A DNA stretch of 54,174 nt from an uncultured Oscillospiraceae bacterium (GTDB taxonomy: Bacteria > Bacillota > Clostridia > Oscillospirales > Oscillospiraceae), in contig CAKTQE010000008.1 of assembly GCA_934593275.1 (NCBI GenBank), forward strand, positions 1-54,174. The letters run 5' to 3'. This document shows positions 33,601 through 42,634 of the stretch, piece after piece (the first letter of the stretch is position 1; every line of letters starts with the position of its first letter). The notes under the pieces were generated by a model. That model searched no databases, was not told the DNA's origin, and worked only from the letters and a program-made list of their open reading frames with translations. The position numbers and the translations under genes are program-made.

Positions 33601-33613
33601 CATGTCTGAGTGA
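30608..33613 (+). CDS. Large SARP/AfsR-type transcriptional regulator
   Basis: The 1001-residue protein has a winged-helix domain of the OmpR/SARP type (about 1-95), a bacterial transcriptional activation (BTAD) domain (about 98-230), an NTPase domain with Walker A GESGSGKS (275-282) and a likely Walker B (ILLILEDLQCAD), and a long C-terminal helical region of tetratricopeptide-like repeats (LARLYQLRGNCFGLRGDYERARYYLQES). Such proteins are ATP-dependent activators. The ATG at 30608 has a GGGGGA site. It stands just before gltS and the formimidoyl-glutamate genes, so control of glutamate/histidine use is the simplest guess; the ligand is unknown. Confidence 0.88.
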   Translation: MLTVKTLGTPRVLLDGKPVALPFKRAEALLYYLAVERSATRQELIALLWESDDEAKGRKNLRHALYTLKKELGGDVLLSPQKSVVVLNTQLEIDCDYDRFVRAGEDAAYRGSFLSGFAVKNAFTLDEWILRTREKLHNLHMSRLEQQARVLQGQNDLEGACNAAVDYLSQEPFDESMAVFLMDCYQERHQYTRAAQVYQKLKEQLSQELGVDPLETTTIKYYEILNQWNDAAGQPEESGDRMVPVGREKIYDTLRAATLAFTETATRRSSQLLLGESGSGKSEVINYFLRTGALRELLVIRSECLQSKRDTPLALWKEIVGQLLDYAGQAHLAIPEPLQEGFDQYVMPDQALEDALVLLLSRVGREKKILLILEDLQCADQWSVELLASLLRRLERGTMMAILSMTWGCSRQTMAILEHLEADGILHRQVLLPLSRQNTDAILRRELGDEIADKLGDWLYQESGGNLRLLADLVQTYERTGNVQSAMESLHEFLLNRLRGLSGDALHVTHLLCLSSGGLSVHALQKLMQMDTRRLSEILLVLRQRAIAEEFFSDNTNCCRFLHPKLRELVYGQLTAYQRQELHAQTAQVLARTTADPTDLLCWEISWHYEKVGQPEKALDFELKALEKESRWRCTSFVPWPQGREIQVDALEQAVKSTQDRLSLLPRQEQQPTAFSARLNLIRGRMALFHGEWARAVELLGDLTAADRVRDGLELAKVCILLAQNAYDRQTVDLSERYVTAGLRFVQRQQDDLTLARLYQLRGNCFGLRGDYERARYYLQESMELLAKMDQTKEVCAVLASAYGDMGRFSLCASDFSKAGPWYKKALALLRDTDCVGQVWLLVHYGRTVFAVDDHIRAKHLFQEAYALAEKTGEHPGRTAAGAYCAYFAMADGEEEKAAKLLREAMEEEQVLHSPMEGAILNFICMKIRRRLDLDQQESVLAQLLPDRADDYARRGVRLGNSIPDVFEVQILTKELRDGISTQLRYRSSELYSKNKRFMSE

Positions 33614-33783
33614 GTGCATTTTTACAAGATTCCCAAAATTAGACGCTTTTTAGACGGTCCTCTGTTATACTCATACTCGAAAAAGGCAGTATCCCCAGGC
33701 TTCATCGGGAGAAGAAACCATCCGGATGCTGTTCGCGGTTTCACCGTAACGAGAAAGACAAGATAAATAAGGAGGATTCGTTC

Positions 33784-35025
33784 ATGTCCATCGAGATGCT
33801 CGAAGGCGTCCTGACCTTCAAGGCTGACGCCATTATGACCACTGCTATGGCAGCGGTTCTGCTCCTGATCGGTTTCTGGATCAAGAGCAAAGTGAAAGTT
33901 CTGAACAAGTACTGCATTCCCGCGCCTGTTGTGGGTGGCTTCCTGTTCATGTTCATCACGTTCATCGGCCACACCACCAACACCTTCGCATTCAACTTTG
34001 ACACCTACTTCCAGAATCCCTTTATGCTGGCGTTCTTCACCACCGTGGGTCTGGGTGCCAGCTTCCAGCTGCTGAAAAAAGGCGGTATGCTGCTGGTCAT
34101 CTACTGGCTGGTCGCCGGTGTGATCTCCGTGTGCCAGAACTTCATCGGCATCGGTGTCGGCAAGCTCATCGGCCTGGAAGCTCCCTACGCGCTGCTGGCT
34201 TCCGCCATCTCCATGATCGGCGGCCACGGTGCTGCCGGTTCCTACGGCTCCACCTTTGCCGAAATGGGCTACCCCGCCGCCATGGAAGTCGGTGCTGCCG
34301 CCGCTACCTTCGGCCTGATCACTGCCGTTCTGCTGGGCGGGCCTCTGGCCCGTACCCTGATCGTCAAGAACAACCTGAAGCCCAACGAGGATGACGAATT
34401 CGCCGTTGACATTTCCGACATCAACGCCTCCACCGGCGAAAAGCTCTCCAGCCTGGACATCATCAAGAACATCACCGTGATCCTGATCTGCATGGCCATC
34501 GGTACCGTTGTTTCCGGCTGGATCGGCAAGGCCATCGGCATGTCCTTCCCCACCTACGTCGGTGCCATGTTCATCGCCGTGATCGTGCGGAACCTGAACG
34601 AAAAGTTCCATTGGTACAACTTCAGCTTCGGCCTGGTTGACGGCATTGGTGACTCCATGCTGAACCTGTACCTGGGCATTGCCCTGATGTCCCTGAAGCT
34701 GTGGGAGCTGGCCGGTCTGATCGGCGGCGTTCTGGTAGTCGTTCTGTGCCAGGTGGTCTTCATGGCTCTGATCGCTTACTTCGTGGTCTTCCGCATCCTG
34801 GGCAAGGATTATGACGCCGCCGTCATGTGCGCCGGTCTGTGCGGCCACGGCCTGGGTGCTACCCCCTCCGCCATCGTCAACATGACCTCCGTGAAAGACC
34901 AGTACGGCATGTCCCGGAAAGCTTTCATGATCGTTCCCATCGTTGGCGCGTTCCTGGTGGACATCATCTATCAGCCCCAGACCATCGCTTTCATCAAGTT
35001 CTTTGTCGCCGGATTCACCGGTTGA
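33784..35025 (+). CDS. gltS: Sodium/glutamate symporter GltS
   Basis: GltS imports glutamate with sodium. The 413-residue protein has about ten membrane spans and the two hallmark reentrant loops: ISMIGGHGAAGSYGSTFAEM (about 139-158) and GLCGHGLGATPSAIVNMTSV (about 355-374). AAGGAGG precedes the ATG at 33784, after a roughly 120-base leader. It would supply the substrate for the glutamate mutase route encoded downstream. Confidence 0.94.
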   Translation: MSIEMLEGVLTFKADAIMTTAMAAVLLLIGFWIKSKVKVLNKYCIPAPVVGGFLFMFITFIGHTTNTFAFNFDTYFQNPFMLAFFTTVGLGASFQLLKKGGMLLVIYWLVAGVISVCQNFIGIGVGKLIGLEAPYALLASAISMIGGHGAAGSYGSTFAEMGYPAAMEVGAAAATFGLITAVLLGGPLARTLIVKNNLKPNEDDEFAVDISDINASTGEKLSSLDIIKNITVILICMAIGTVVSGWIGKAIGMSFPTYVGAMFIAVIVRNLNEKFHWYNFSFGLVDGIGDSMLNLYLGIALMSLKLWELAGLIGGVLVVVLCQVVFMALIAYFVVFRILGKDYDAAVMCAGLCGHGLGATPSAIVNMTSVKDQYGMSRKAFMIVPIVGAFLVDIIYQPQTIAFIKFFVAGFTG

Positions 35026-35122
35026 TAGGGTTCTGATTCCCAGTCCGATTCTCCCTAGGGCTAAACAGTTTACCCCCATTTCTTACATGAATACGATATG
35101 ATTTTGAGGAGGATATCAAACA

Positions 35123-36028
35123 ATGGCCAAGCTCATCGAATGTGTACCTAATTTCTCTGTCTCCAAGGAAAAGGACGAAGCCGTATTCCAGGCTCTGGTT
35201 GACACTGCCAACTCCGTAGCCGGCTGTACCACCATCGACGTTCAGACCGACGGCAACCACAACCGCTGCGTCTTTACCATCGTTGGCAGCCCCGAGGGCA
35301 TCCAGGAGGTCGCTTTCCAGCTGACCAAGAAAGCCACCGAGCTGATCGACATGAACAAGCACGTAGGCCAGCACCCCCGTTTCGGTGCCACGGACGTTAT
35401 TCCGTTCATCCCCACCATGGACGTTACCATCGAGGAGTGCGTAGATATCTCCAAGAAGGTTGCCGAGCGGATCTGGAATGAACTGGGCGTTCCCAGCTAC
35501 CTGTATGAAGAGTCTGCCTCCCGTCCTGAGCGCAAGAACCTGGCTGCCTGCCGCAAGGGCCAGTTTGAGGGCGCACCCGCCCACGTGCTGGAGCCTGACT
35601 GGGCACCTGACTACGGTGAGCGGAAGATCCACCCCACTGCCGGTATGATCGCCATTGGCGCACGTATCCCCCTGATTGCCTACAACATCAACCTGGATAC
35701 TTCTGACGTGGAAATCGCCAAGAAGATCGCCAACTCCATCCGTGCTGCCAAGGGCGGCTTCGCAGCCTGCAAGGCCATCGGCATCATGCTGGAGGAGCGG
35801 AACATCGCTCAGGTTTCCATGAACCTGGTCAACACCGATGTGACTCCCATCTACTATGTCTTCGAGATGGTGCGCGCCCTGGCTGACCGTTACGGCGCAC
35901 GGATCATCGGCACCGAGCTGGTTGGTCTGACCCCTGGCAAGGCCCTGCTGGACTGCGCCGAGTTCTACCTGAAGCTGGAGAACTTCAACTACCGTACCCA
36001 GGTTATGGAATACAACCTCATCAAGTAA
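35123..36028 (+). CDS. Glutamate formimidoyltransferase (second copy)
   Basis: It has the same activity as the copy at 29404. The 301-residue protein has LIECVPNFSVSKEKDEAV, HVGQHPRFGATDVIPFIP with the catalytic His, PSYLYEESASRPERKNLA, and HPTAGMIAIGARIPLI. GAGGAGG lies nine bases before the ATG. It is followed after 12 bases by the cyclodeaminase gene, so the two form a functional pair equivalent to the fused mammalian FTCD. Confidence 0.94.
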   Translation: MAKLIECVPNFSVSKEKDEAVFQALVDTANSVAGCTTIDVQTDGNHNRCVFTIVGSPEGIQEVAFQLTKKATELIDMNKHVGQHPRFGATDVIPFIPTMDVTIEECVDISKKVAERIWNELGVPSYLYEESASRPERKNLAACRKGQFEGAPAHVLEPDWAPDYGERKIHPTAGMIAIGARIPLIAYNINLDTSDVEIAKKIANSIRAAKGGFAACKAIGIMLEERNIAQVSMNLVNTDVTPIYYVFEMVRALADRYGARIIGTELVGLTPGKALLDCAEFYLKLENFNYRTQVMEYNLIK

Positions 36029-36040
36029 GAGGAGAATTTC

Positions 36041-36673
36041 ATGAAGCTTACCGAAATGACCGTCAAGGAATTTGCGGATGTCATGGGTTCTGACGCCCCC
36101 GCCCCCGGTGGTGGATCCGCATCTGCCCTGAATGGAGCCATCGGCGCGGGTCTTGCCGCCATGGTCTGCGGACTGACCGTTGGCAAGAAGAAGTACGCCG
36201 AGTACGCCGACCATGCCCGGGAGGTGGAAACCGCTGCCCTGGCCCTGAAAGACCAGTTTGTCCACATCATCGATACGGACACCGATGCTTTCAACGCCGT
36301 TTCCGCGGTATTCACCATGCCCAAGGATACCGATGAAGAGAAAGCCGCCCGAAAGGCCGCCATGCTGGCCGCCCTGAAAGGCTGCACCGTCAGCCCCTTT
36401 GAAATGATGGAACTGGGTCTCAAGGGTTTGGAGTTGGTCACTGCCCTGATCGGCAAATCCAACGCCACAGCCGCCAGTGACCTGGGCTGCGCCGCTCTGA
36501 ATCTGAAATCCGGCATCCAGGGCGCATGGCTCAATGTATGTATCAATATCAACGGAATGTCTGATCAGGCATTTGCGGACGAGTATCGTGCCAAGGGCCA
36601 AGCGATCCTGGACAAGGCTCTTCCTATGGCAGACGCCGCATACGCTGCGATTTTGGAGCAGTGTAATTCCTGA
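36041..36673 (+). CDS. fchA: Formimidoyltetrahydrofolate cyclodeaminase
   Basis: It converts 5-formimidoyl-THF to 5,10-methenyl-THF and ammonia. The 210-residue protein opens with LTEMTVKEFADVMGSDAPAPGGGSASA, the conserved PGGGS folate-site loop, followed by AAMVCGLTVGKKKY and a helical bundle. GAGGAG precedes the ATG. It ends the transcript begun at gltS or formimidoyltransferase; a strong terminator follows. Confidence 0.93.
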   Translation: MKLTEMTVKEFADVMGSDAPAPGGGSASALNGAIGAGLAAMVCGLTVGKKKYAEYADHAREVETAALALKDQFVHIIDTDTDAFNAVSAVFTMPKDTDEEKAARKAAMLAALKGCTVSPFEMMELGLKGLELVTALIGKSNATAASDLGCAALNLKSGIQGAWLNVCININGMSDQAFADEYRAKGQAILDKALPMADAAYAAILEQCNS

Positions 36674-36685
36674 TAATTTCAAGCA

Positions 36686-36720
36686 AAAAACAGCCAGGAG
36701 CGATCCTGGCTGTTTTTATT
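36686..36720 (+). terminator. Terminator after fchA
   Basis: AAAAACAGCCAGGA and TCCTGGCTGTTTTT form a 14-bp perfect stem with a GCGA loop, followed by ATT. It lies between fchA and the hutD-like gene, whose ribosome site starts right after, so hutD expression depends on read-through or on a promoter inside the hairpin region. Confidence 0.9.
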
Positions 36721-36733
36721 AAGGAGCGTACTT

Positions 36734-37306
36734 ATGAAAATCACCCATCTGAAACCGGAAAACTATGTAATCAGCACCTGGTCCGGCGGCACCACTACCC
36801 AGCTTGGCATTGCTCCCCAGGGAGCGGTCTACGCGGACCGGGATTTTCTATGGCGGGTCAGCTCCGCCACCGTAGACCTGGAAGTATCCGATTTTACGGC
36901 ACTGCCCGACTATAACCGGCTGATTTCCACCCTGGAGGGGGAAATTGACCTGACCCACGATGGCGGTGAAGCCATCCATCTGGCCCCCTACGGCGTCCAC
37001 GGCTTTGACGGCGGCTGGCAGACCCGGTCTGTAGGCCGGTGCCGGGACTTTAACCTGATGATGCGCAAGGGGGAATGTGATGGCCGTATGGAGGCCGTTG
37101 CGGCCCCCGGAACATGCACTGTCGGCGGCAGAAGCCAAGATACCGCCATCCTCTACTGCGGCCTGGGACAGGTCACCGTCCGTGCCGGATCCCAAACCGT
37201 GACCTTGGCGCAGGGGGAAGCTCTGCGTGTGGACAGCGAGGAAGAAATGGTCCTTTCCCTGGCAGGAACAGGCAAGCTGATTCTGGCGGAAGCCTGGTCC
37301 CATTGA
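36734..37306 (+). CDS. hutD: HutD-family protein
   Basis: HutD is a cupin-fold protein linked to histidine utilisation, thought to limit or tune hut expression; its exact action is not settled. The 190-residue protein has WSGGTTTQLGIAP, FLWRVSSATVDLEVSDFTALPDYNRLISTLEGEI and the second cupin segment ILYCGLGQVTVRAG. AAGGAGCG lies before the ATG at 36734. Histidase and urocanase genes are not in the window. Confidence 0.88.
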   Translation: MKITHLKPENYVISTWSGGTTTQLGIAPQGAVYADRDFLWRVSSATVDLEVSDFTALPDYNRLISTLEGEIDLTHDGGEAIHLAPYGVHGFDGGWQTRSVGRCRDFNLMMRKGECDGRMEAVAAPGTCTVGGRSQDTAILYCGLGQVTVRAGSQTVTLAQGEALRVDSEEEMVLSLAGTGKLILAEAWSH

Positions 37307-37342
37307 TTTTTCCACAGAACCTATAATTTTTTATTTTCCCTC

Positions 37343-37371
37343 TTGACAAAACAGCTATAACATTATAGCAT
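37343..37371 (+). promoter_or_regulatory. Promoter and operator of the glutamate mutase operon
   Basis: TTGACA (37343-37348) and a weak TAGCAT (37366-37371) are 17 bases apart. The inverted repeat GCTATA-ACAT-TATAGC (37354-37369) fills the spacer, a good place for a repressor. The glmS start follows at 37445. Confidence 0.5.
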
Positions 37372-37444
37372 ATTGGTATAGTACATTGTCAGACGGCAAT
37401 GTAAAAACGAGAACCTGATTCATTACATATTTAGAGGTGCAAAC

Positions 37445-37879
37445 ATGGCAAATCACGAAAAGAAAGTATTGGTCATCGGCGTTATCGGCGCGGATGTCCA
37501 CGCTGTTGGCAACAAGATCCTGTATCACGCGTTTACGGAGGCCGGTTTTGAAGTGGTCAACCTGGGCGTAATGGTCTCTCAGGAAGAGTACATTGCCGCC
37601 GCCATCGAATCCGACGCGGATGCGATCGTGATCTCCTCCCTGTACGGCCAGGGCGAACTGGACTGCCGGGGTATGCGTGAAAAGTGCGATGAAGCCGGTC
37701 TGGCGGGCATCCCCCTGCTGGTAGGCGGCAACATTGTCATCGGCAAGCAGAAGTTCGAGGACGTGGAAGTCCGCTTCAAGGAAATGGGCTTTGACCGTGC
37801 TTTCGGTCCCGGTACTCCTCCGGAAACCACCATTGAGGCCCTGCGGGAGCTGCTCCACATGGACGGTGAAAACGCATGA
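37445..37879 (+). CDS. glmS: Glutamate mutase sigma (S) subunit, B12-binding
   Basis: This subunit binds adenosylcobalamin; with GlmE it converts L-glutamate to (2S,3S)-3-methylaspartate. The 144-residue Rossmann-type protein has the base-off motif DVHAVG (D17, H19, G22) and GGN in the second half of the site (LVGGNIVIG). It shares ATGA with the next gene. Order glmS-glmL-glmE-mal is the same as in known glutamate-fermenting clostridia. Confidence 0.96.
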   Translation: MANHEKKVLVIGVIGADVHAVGNKILYHAFTEAGFEVVNLGVMVSQEEYIAAAIESDADAIVISSLYGQGELDCRGMREKCDEAGLAGIPLLVGGNIVIGKQKFEDVEVRFKEMGFDRAFGPGTPPETTIEALRELLHMDGENA

Positions 37880-39267
37880 AGCCCGTCCTGCTGATTGACT
37901 TCGGCAGTACCTATACCAAGCTGACGGCTGTGGATGTGGAGAGCGAGACCCTCCTGGGTACTGCGGCATCTTATACCACCGTAAGCACGGATATCAACGA
38001 GGGCCTGGAAAACGCCCTGGCAAAGCTGGAAGAAAAAACCGGAAAGCTGCAATACGCCGACTGCTACGCCTGTTCCTCCGCCGCCGGTGGTCTGCGGATG
38101 ATCACCAGCGGCCTGGTTCCGGAACTGACCGGCGAGGCGGCCAAGCTGGCAAGCCTGGGTGCCGGTGCCAAAGTAGTCCGGGTATACGCTTTCCAGCTGA
38201 CAGAAGATGACATTGCGGATATTGCCCGTGAAAAGCCGGATATCTTTCTTCTGGTAGGCGGCACCGATGGCGGCAACACGGCAAACATCCTGCACAACGC
38301 CCGGATGCTTGCCACTATGAAGCCGGAATTCCCGGTGGTCATCGCCGGAAACCGCACCGCGGCCCGGGAGTGTGAGCGGATTTTAAAGGATTTTGAAACC
38401 CACATCTGCCCCAACGTCATGCCCAAATTCGGCCAGCTGCAAGTGGAACCCACCCAGAAAGTGATCCGAGAGATTTTCCTGAACCGGATCATCCACGCCA
38501 AGGGCCTGTCCAAGGCCTCCCAGCTGCTTTCCGACATTATGATGCCCACTCCCGCGGCGGTGCTGCAAGCCATGGATCTGCTGGCTCAGGGCTGTGCGGG
38601 CGAGGAGGGCATTGGCGAACTGATTGCCGTAGACGTAGGCGGTGCCACCTCTGATGTCTACTCCATCACAGACGGTATGCCGGAGGGCATGAACACCGTT
38701 TACAAGGGTCTGCCGGAGCCTTACTCCAAGCGTACCGTCGAGGGCGACATTGGAATGCGCTACAGCATCACGGGTGTTGCCGAGGCCGCCGGGCTGACCG
38801 CCCTGGCCCAGGTCGCGGGACTCAGCGAGGAACGGACCGAAGAACTGATCCGCTACCTCAGCGAACACACCGACACCGTTCCCGGAGATGACCCGGAACT
38901 GCAAGCCCTGGACTACGCCGTGGCCTGTATGGCCGTCCGGGAGGCGGTTCGCCGCCATGCCGGTACCATGGAGGAAACCTACACCATGATGGGCAAGACC
39001 TATGTCCAGAGCGGCAAGAATCTGACGAGAGTCAAGAGCATCGTGGTCACCGGCGGCAGTCTCATCCATGCGGAGGCCCCGGAAAAAATCGCCACCTACG
39101 CTCTGTATGACCCCAGCCAGCCTGAATCCCTCCGCCCCCTTCGCGCGGATGTTCTGGTGGACAAAACCTACATCCTGGCCGCAATGGGTCTGCTGTCCTC
39201 CTACTATCCTCAAGCTGCACTTCGTATCATGAAAAAGGAGCTTAAACTATATGAAACTGGAAAATAA
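37876..39267 (+). CDS. glmL: Glutamate mutase-associated reactivase GlmL (MutL)
   Basis: GlmL is an ASKHA-type ATPase thought to reactivate the B12 enzyme by cofactor exchange. The 463-residue protein has phosphate-binding loops [13 protein letters not shown] (about 5-17) and [15 protein letters not shown] (about 250-264), and TGGSLIH near the end. It overlaps glmS by four bases and glmE by 17. Confidence 0.93.
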   Translation: MKPVLLIDFGSTYTKLTAVDVESETLLGTAASYTTVSTDINEGLENALAKLEEKTGKLQYADCYACSSAAGGLRMITSGLVPELTGEAAKLASLGAGAKVVRVYAFQLTEDDIADIAREKPDIFLLVGGTDGGNTANILHNARMLATMKPEFPVVIAGNRTAARECERILKDFETHICPNVMPKFGQLQVEPTQKVIREIFLNRIIHAKGLSKASQLLSDIMMPTPAAVLQAMDLLAQGCAGEEGIGELIAVDVGGATSDVYSITDGMPEGMNTVYKGLPEPYSKRTVEGDIGMRYSITGVAEAAGLTALAQVAGLSEERTEELIRYLSEHTDTVPGDDPELQALDYAVACMAVREAVRRHAGTMEETYTMMGKTYVQSGKNLTRVKSIVVTGGSLIHAEAPEKIATYALYDPSQPESLRPLRADVLVDKTYILAAMGLLSSYYPQAALRIMKKELKLYETGK

Positions 39268-40699
39268 AAAGATTCCCGAAGGCGAATTTCTGGCACAGCG
39301 TCAGGAAGTTCTGACCCAGTGGCCCACCGGTAAGGATGTGGATCTGGAAGAAGCCGCTGCCTATCACAAGAATATGCCCGCCAACCGCAACTTCTCCCAG
39401 AAGCTGATCAACGCCAAGCGGGACCACCGCACCTTGGTTCAGCCCCGTGCCGGTGTTCCCGTGCTGGAAGAGCATATCAAGCTGCTGCAATTCCTGGAAA
39501 AGGAAGGCGAGGCAGACCTGCTGCCCTCCACCATTGACTCCTACACCCGTCAGAACCGGTACCAGGAGGCCGAAAACGGCATTTCCGAGTCCATCCGGCT
39601 GGGCCGGGCCATGCTCAATGGCTTCCCTGCCGTAAACCACGGCGTATTCAACTGCCGCAAGGTCATTGAAAGCGTCAATGTGCCTGTTCAGGTCCGCCAC
39701 GGCACCCCCGATGCCCGACTGCTTACCGAAATCGCCTACGCCGGCGGCTTTACCAGCTACGAGGGCGGCGGCATTTCCTACAACCTGCCCTACTGCAAGA
39801 ACATCCCCATGGAGCGCACCATCCGGGACTGGCAGTATGTTGACCGTCTGACCGGTCTTTACGAGGAGATGGGCGTTTCCATCAACCGGGAACCCTACGG
39901 CCCTCTGACCGGCACCCTGGTTCCCCCCTGCATCTCCCACGCCGTTGCCATCATTGAGGCACTGCTGGCCGCGGAGCAGGGCGTGAAGAACATCAGCGTT
40001 GGCTATGGCCAGTGCGGCAACCTGTGCCAGGACGTGGCCGCCATCCGGACTCTGGAAGAGCTGACGGAGGAATACCTGCACAAGTACGGCTACGATGACG
40101 TGGTGGTCACCACCGTTCTGCACCAATGGATGGGCGGCTTCCCTGCGGACGAGGCCAAGGCCTTTGGCGTGATCTCCACCGGCAGCCTGATCGCCGCTCT
40201 GTCCAAGGCCACCAAGGTCATTGTCAAGACCCCCCACGAAGCCGTGGGCATCCCCACCATGGAAGCCAACGCAGAAGGTCTGCGCTGCACCAAGCAGGTG
40301 GTCAACATGTTCTACGAGCAGACCCTGGCCTCTGACAAGGTGGAGGAAGAAAAGGAAATCATCCGCCAGGAGACCCGCTGCATCGTGGACAAGTGCTTCG
40401 AGCTGGGCAACGGCGACATCGCCCTGGGCGTTTGCCGTGCCGTGGAAAGCGGCGTTCTGGACGTTCCTTTCGCTCCCTGCCGTGCCAACGCCGGTCTGAT
40501 GCTCCCCTGCCGTGACAACAACGGTGCCATCCGCATCCTGAACCCCGGCAACCTGCCCTTCACCAAGGACATTCTGGACTTCCACGCCGCCAAAATCGAA
40601 GAGCGCGCCCAATTTGAAAAGCGGAAAGCCTCTTTCCAGATGGTTATTGATGACGTTTACTCCATCGGCAAGGGCCGCCTGGTTGGCCGCCCCCGATAA
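39251..40699 (+). CDS. glmE: Glutamate mutase epsilon (E) subunit
   Basis: GlmE is the catalytic TIM-barrel that holds glutamate during the radical rearrangement. The 482-residue length equals characterised enzymes. Segments include [45 protein letters not shown] and [14 protein letters not shown]. The AAGGAG at 39236-39241 selects the ATG at 39251 inside the end of glmL. No gap or frameshift was seen. Confidence 0.96.
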   Translation: MKLENKKIPEGEFLAQRQEVLTQWPTGKDVDLEEAAAYHKNMPANRNFSQKLINAKRDHRTLVQPRAGVPVLEEHIKLLQFLEKEGEADLLPSTIDSYTRQNRYQEAENGISESIRLGRAMLNGFPAVNHGVFNCRKVIESVNVPVQVRHGTPDARLLTEIAYAGGFTSYEGGGISYNLPYCKNIPMERTIRDWQYVDRLTGLYEEMGVSINREPYGPLTGTLVPPCISHAVAIIEALLAAEQGVKNISVGYGQCGNLCQDVAAIRTLEELTEEYLHKYGYDDVVVTTVLHQWMGGFPADEAKAFGVISTGSLIAALSKATKVIVKTPHEAVGIPTMEANAEGLRCTKQVVNMFYEQTLASDKVEEEKEIIRQETRCIVDKCFELGNGDIALGVCRAVESGVLDVPFAPCRANAGLMLPCRDNNGAIRILNPGNLPFTKDILDFHAAKIEERAQFEKRKASFQMVIDDVYSIGKGRLVGRPR

Positions 40700-40767
40700 A
40701 GCGTGGCAATTCCTTATAAAATAGAATAAAAAATACCAGAATAAACCGTAGAAAGGGATAATCACTC

Positions 40768-42024
40768 ATGAAAATCATTGATGTTGTTTGCTCCGCGGGC
40801 CGTACCGGCTTCTACTTTGACGATCAGCGCGCCATCAAGCAGGGTGCCGGTCACGACGGCATGTTCTACACCGGCGCACCTGTCACTGACGGTTTCCGTT
40901 CCGTCCGTCAGGCCGGTGAATCCATCTCCGTCATGCTGATTCTGGAAGACGGCCAGATCGCCTGGGGCGACTGCGCTGCCGTTCAGTATTCCGGCGCAGG
41001 CGGACGTGACCCCCTGTTCCTGGCTGAGGACTTCATTCCCGTGATCGAGCAGTACATCAAGCCCCAGCTGGTGGGCAAGGAAGCCGCCGACTTCCGTGGT
41101 CTGTGCGCCATGATGGAAGCCATCACTGTCGAGGGCAAGCGTCTGCACACCGCCATCCGCTACGGCGTTTCCCAGGCTCTGCTGGATGCCGTTGCCAAGG
41201 CCAGTGGCCGCATGATGTGCGAGGTCGTTGCCGATGAGTACGGCTGCACCGTCTCCGACAAGGCCATTGACATCTTCACCCAGTCCGGTGATGACCGTTA
41301 CATGAACGCCGACAAGATGATCATCAAGGGCGCACAGGTTCTGCCCCACGCTCTGATCAACAACATTGACGAGAAGCTGGGCCGCAAGGGCGAGAAGCTG
41401 GCCGAGTACGTGGCTTGGCTGCGGGACCGGATCCTGGCCATGCGCCATGACGAGAGCTACCTGCCCGTGTTCCACATCGATGTCTATGGCACCATCGGTG
41501 CCGCTTTCGGCAACAACAACTACAAGGCCATGGCCGACTACATCGAAGAGCTGGGCAAGATCGCCAAGCCTTTCCACCTGCGCATTGAAGGCCCCATGGA
41601 CTGCGACTGTGACCGGGAAACCCAGATGGTGGCTCTGTCCGGTCTGACCGCCGAGTTGGATGCCCGTGGCTGCGACGTGGAGCTGGTTGCTGACGAGTGG
41701 TGCAACACCCTGGAAGACATCAAGCTGTTTGCCGACCACAAGGCGGGCCACATGGTCCAGATCAAGACCCCGGACCTGGGCGGCATCAACAACACCATTG
41801 AGGCCGTTCTCTACTGCAAGGAGCGGGGCGTTGGTGCCTACCAGGGCGGCACCTGCAACGAAACTGACCGCAGTGCCCAGGTTTGCGTCCACTGCGCCAT
41901 GGCCACCCAGCCTGTGCAGATTCTGGCCAAGCCCGGCATGGGCGTAGACGAGGGCTACATGATCGTCTACAACGAAATGAACCGCATTCTGGCCGTCCGC
42001 AACGCCAAGAAGAACCTGAAGTAA
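40768..42024 (+). CDS. mal: Methylaspartate ammonia-lyase
   Basis: The enzyme removes ammonia from 3-methylaspartate to give mesaconate. The 418-residue enolase-superfamily protein has H194 (LPHALIN) and K333 (QIKTPDLGG), which correspond to the two catalytic residues known in the clostridial enzyme, plus metal ligands in FHIDVYG, IEGPMDC and VADEWCN. AAAGGGA precedes the ATG at 40768. The 68-base gap from glmE has an AT-rich stretch that may hold an extra promoter. A terminator follows. Confidence 0.96.
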   Translation: MKIIDVVCSAGRTGFYFDDQRAIKQGAGHDGMFYTGAPVTDGFRSVRQAGESISVMLILEDGQIAWGDCAAVQYSGAGGRDPLFLAEDFIPVIEQYIKPQLVGKEAADFRGLCAMMEAITVEGKRLHTAIRYGVSQALLDAVAKASGRMMCEVVADEYGCTVSDKAIDIFTQSGDDRYMNADKMIIKGAQVLPHALINNIDEKLGRKGEKLAEYVAWLRDRILAMRHDESYLPVFHIDVYGTIGAAFGNNNYKAMADYIEELGKIAKPFHLRIEGPMDCDCDRETQMVALSGLTAELDARGCDVELVADEWCNTLEDIKLFADHKAGHMVQIKTPDLGGINNTIEAVLYCKERGVGAYQGGTCNETDRSAQVCVHCAMATQPVQILAKPGMGVDEGYMIVYNEMNRILAVRNAKKNLK

Positions 42025-42049
42025 ATACTAAAGTATAAAGATATTCCAC

Positions 42050-42088
42050 GGAAGCACCTGGGTTTTCCCCTGGGTGCTTCCATTTTTT
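42050..42088 (+). terminator. Terminator after mal
   Basis: GGAAGCACC (42050-42058) pairs with GGTGCTTCC (42073-42081), with GGG/CCC inside, followed by ATTTTTT. It closes the glutamate mutase operon. Confidence 0.9.
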
Positions 42089-42118
42089 GAACAAAATGTG
42101 AAATCAAATATTCCCCTC

Positions 42119-42164
42119 TTGAAATTTGGAAAAATCGTGCTAGAATATTGCGTAGCTTGCTACG
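42119..42164 (+). promoter_or_regulatory. marR promoter with palindromic operator
   Basis: TTGAAA (42119-42124), 16 bases, and TAGAAT (42141-42146) precede a perfect palindrome CGTAGCTTGCTACG-like (42151-42164; arms CGTAGC and GCTACG). The site covers the start of transcription, as expected for MarR self-repression. Confidence 0.65.
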
Positions 42165-42184
42165 TAAATAAAGGAGGTGGGAGT

Positions 42185-42634
42185 ATGCTTACGTTTGGAC
42201 TTCTTTTCCGGAGCCTGGACTGCGCCTTGCGGCAATCTATGGACAACGCCCTGTCCTCTATGGACCTGACCTTTGCCCAGGGCCACATTATGGGCTTTCT
42301 GGCCCAATGCGCTGCGCCACCCTGTGCCAAGGATATTGAGGACCGGTTTCAGCTGAGCCATCCCACGGTATCCGGCCTTTTGGCCAGACTGGAGAAAAAG
42401 GAGTTTATCGCCCAGCGGCCAGACCCTCAGGACCGGCGGCGAAAGCTCATTTATATTCTCCCCAAAGGTGCGCGTTGCAACGAAACCATGCACGCCGTGA
42501 TCCAGCACGGCGACAGAAAGCTCCTGAAGGGCTTTTCCCAGGAGGAGGCAGACCAGTTCCGGCAGTATTTGCTGCGGGCGCTGCACAATGTCGCTCCTGA
42601 TTTTCAACCAGAAACGGAGGAATTCCAAAAATGA
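42185..42634 (+). CDS. MarR-family repressor
   Basis: The 149-residue protein has the winged-helix core LSHPTVSGLLARLEKKEFIAQRPDPQDRRRKLIYILPKG. It starts after AAAGGAGGTGGG and overlaps the exporter gene (ATGA), the classic layout of a drug-sensing repressor with its ABC exporter. The operator at 42151-42164 is probably its own. The ligand is unknown. Confidence 0.9.
   Translation: MLTFGLLFRSLDCALRQSMDNALSSMDLTFAQGHIMGFLAQCAAPPCAKDIEDRFQLSHPTVSGLLARLEKKEFIAQRPDPQDRRRKLIYILPKGARCNETMHAVIQHGDRKLLKGFSQEEADQFRQYLLRALHNVAPDFQPETEEFQK

Noticed and set aside
33622..36682. 485- and 555-codon minus-strand frames opposite gltS and the formimidoyltransferase pair
   Set aside because: Antisense shadows with biased composition; the plus-strand genes are certain.
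39242..41892. 507- and 376-codon minus-strand frames opposite glmE and mal
   Set aside because: Antisense shadows of highly conserved enzymes.
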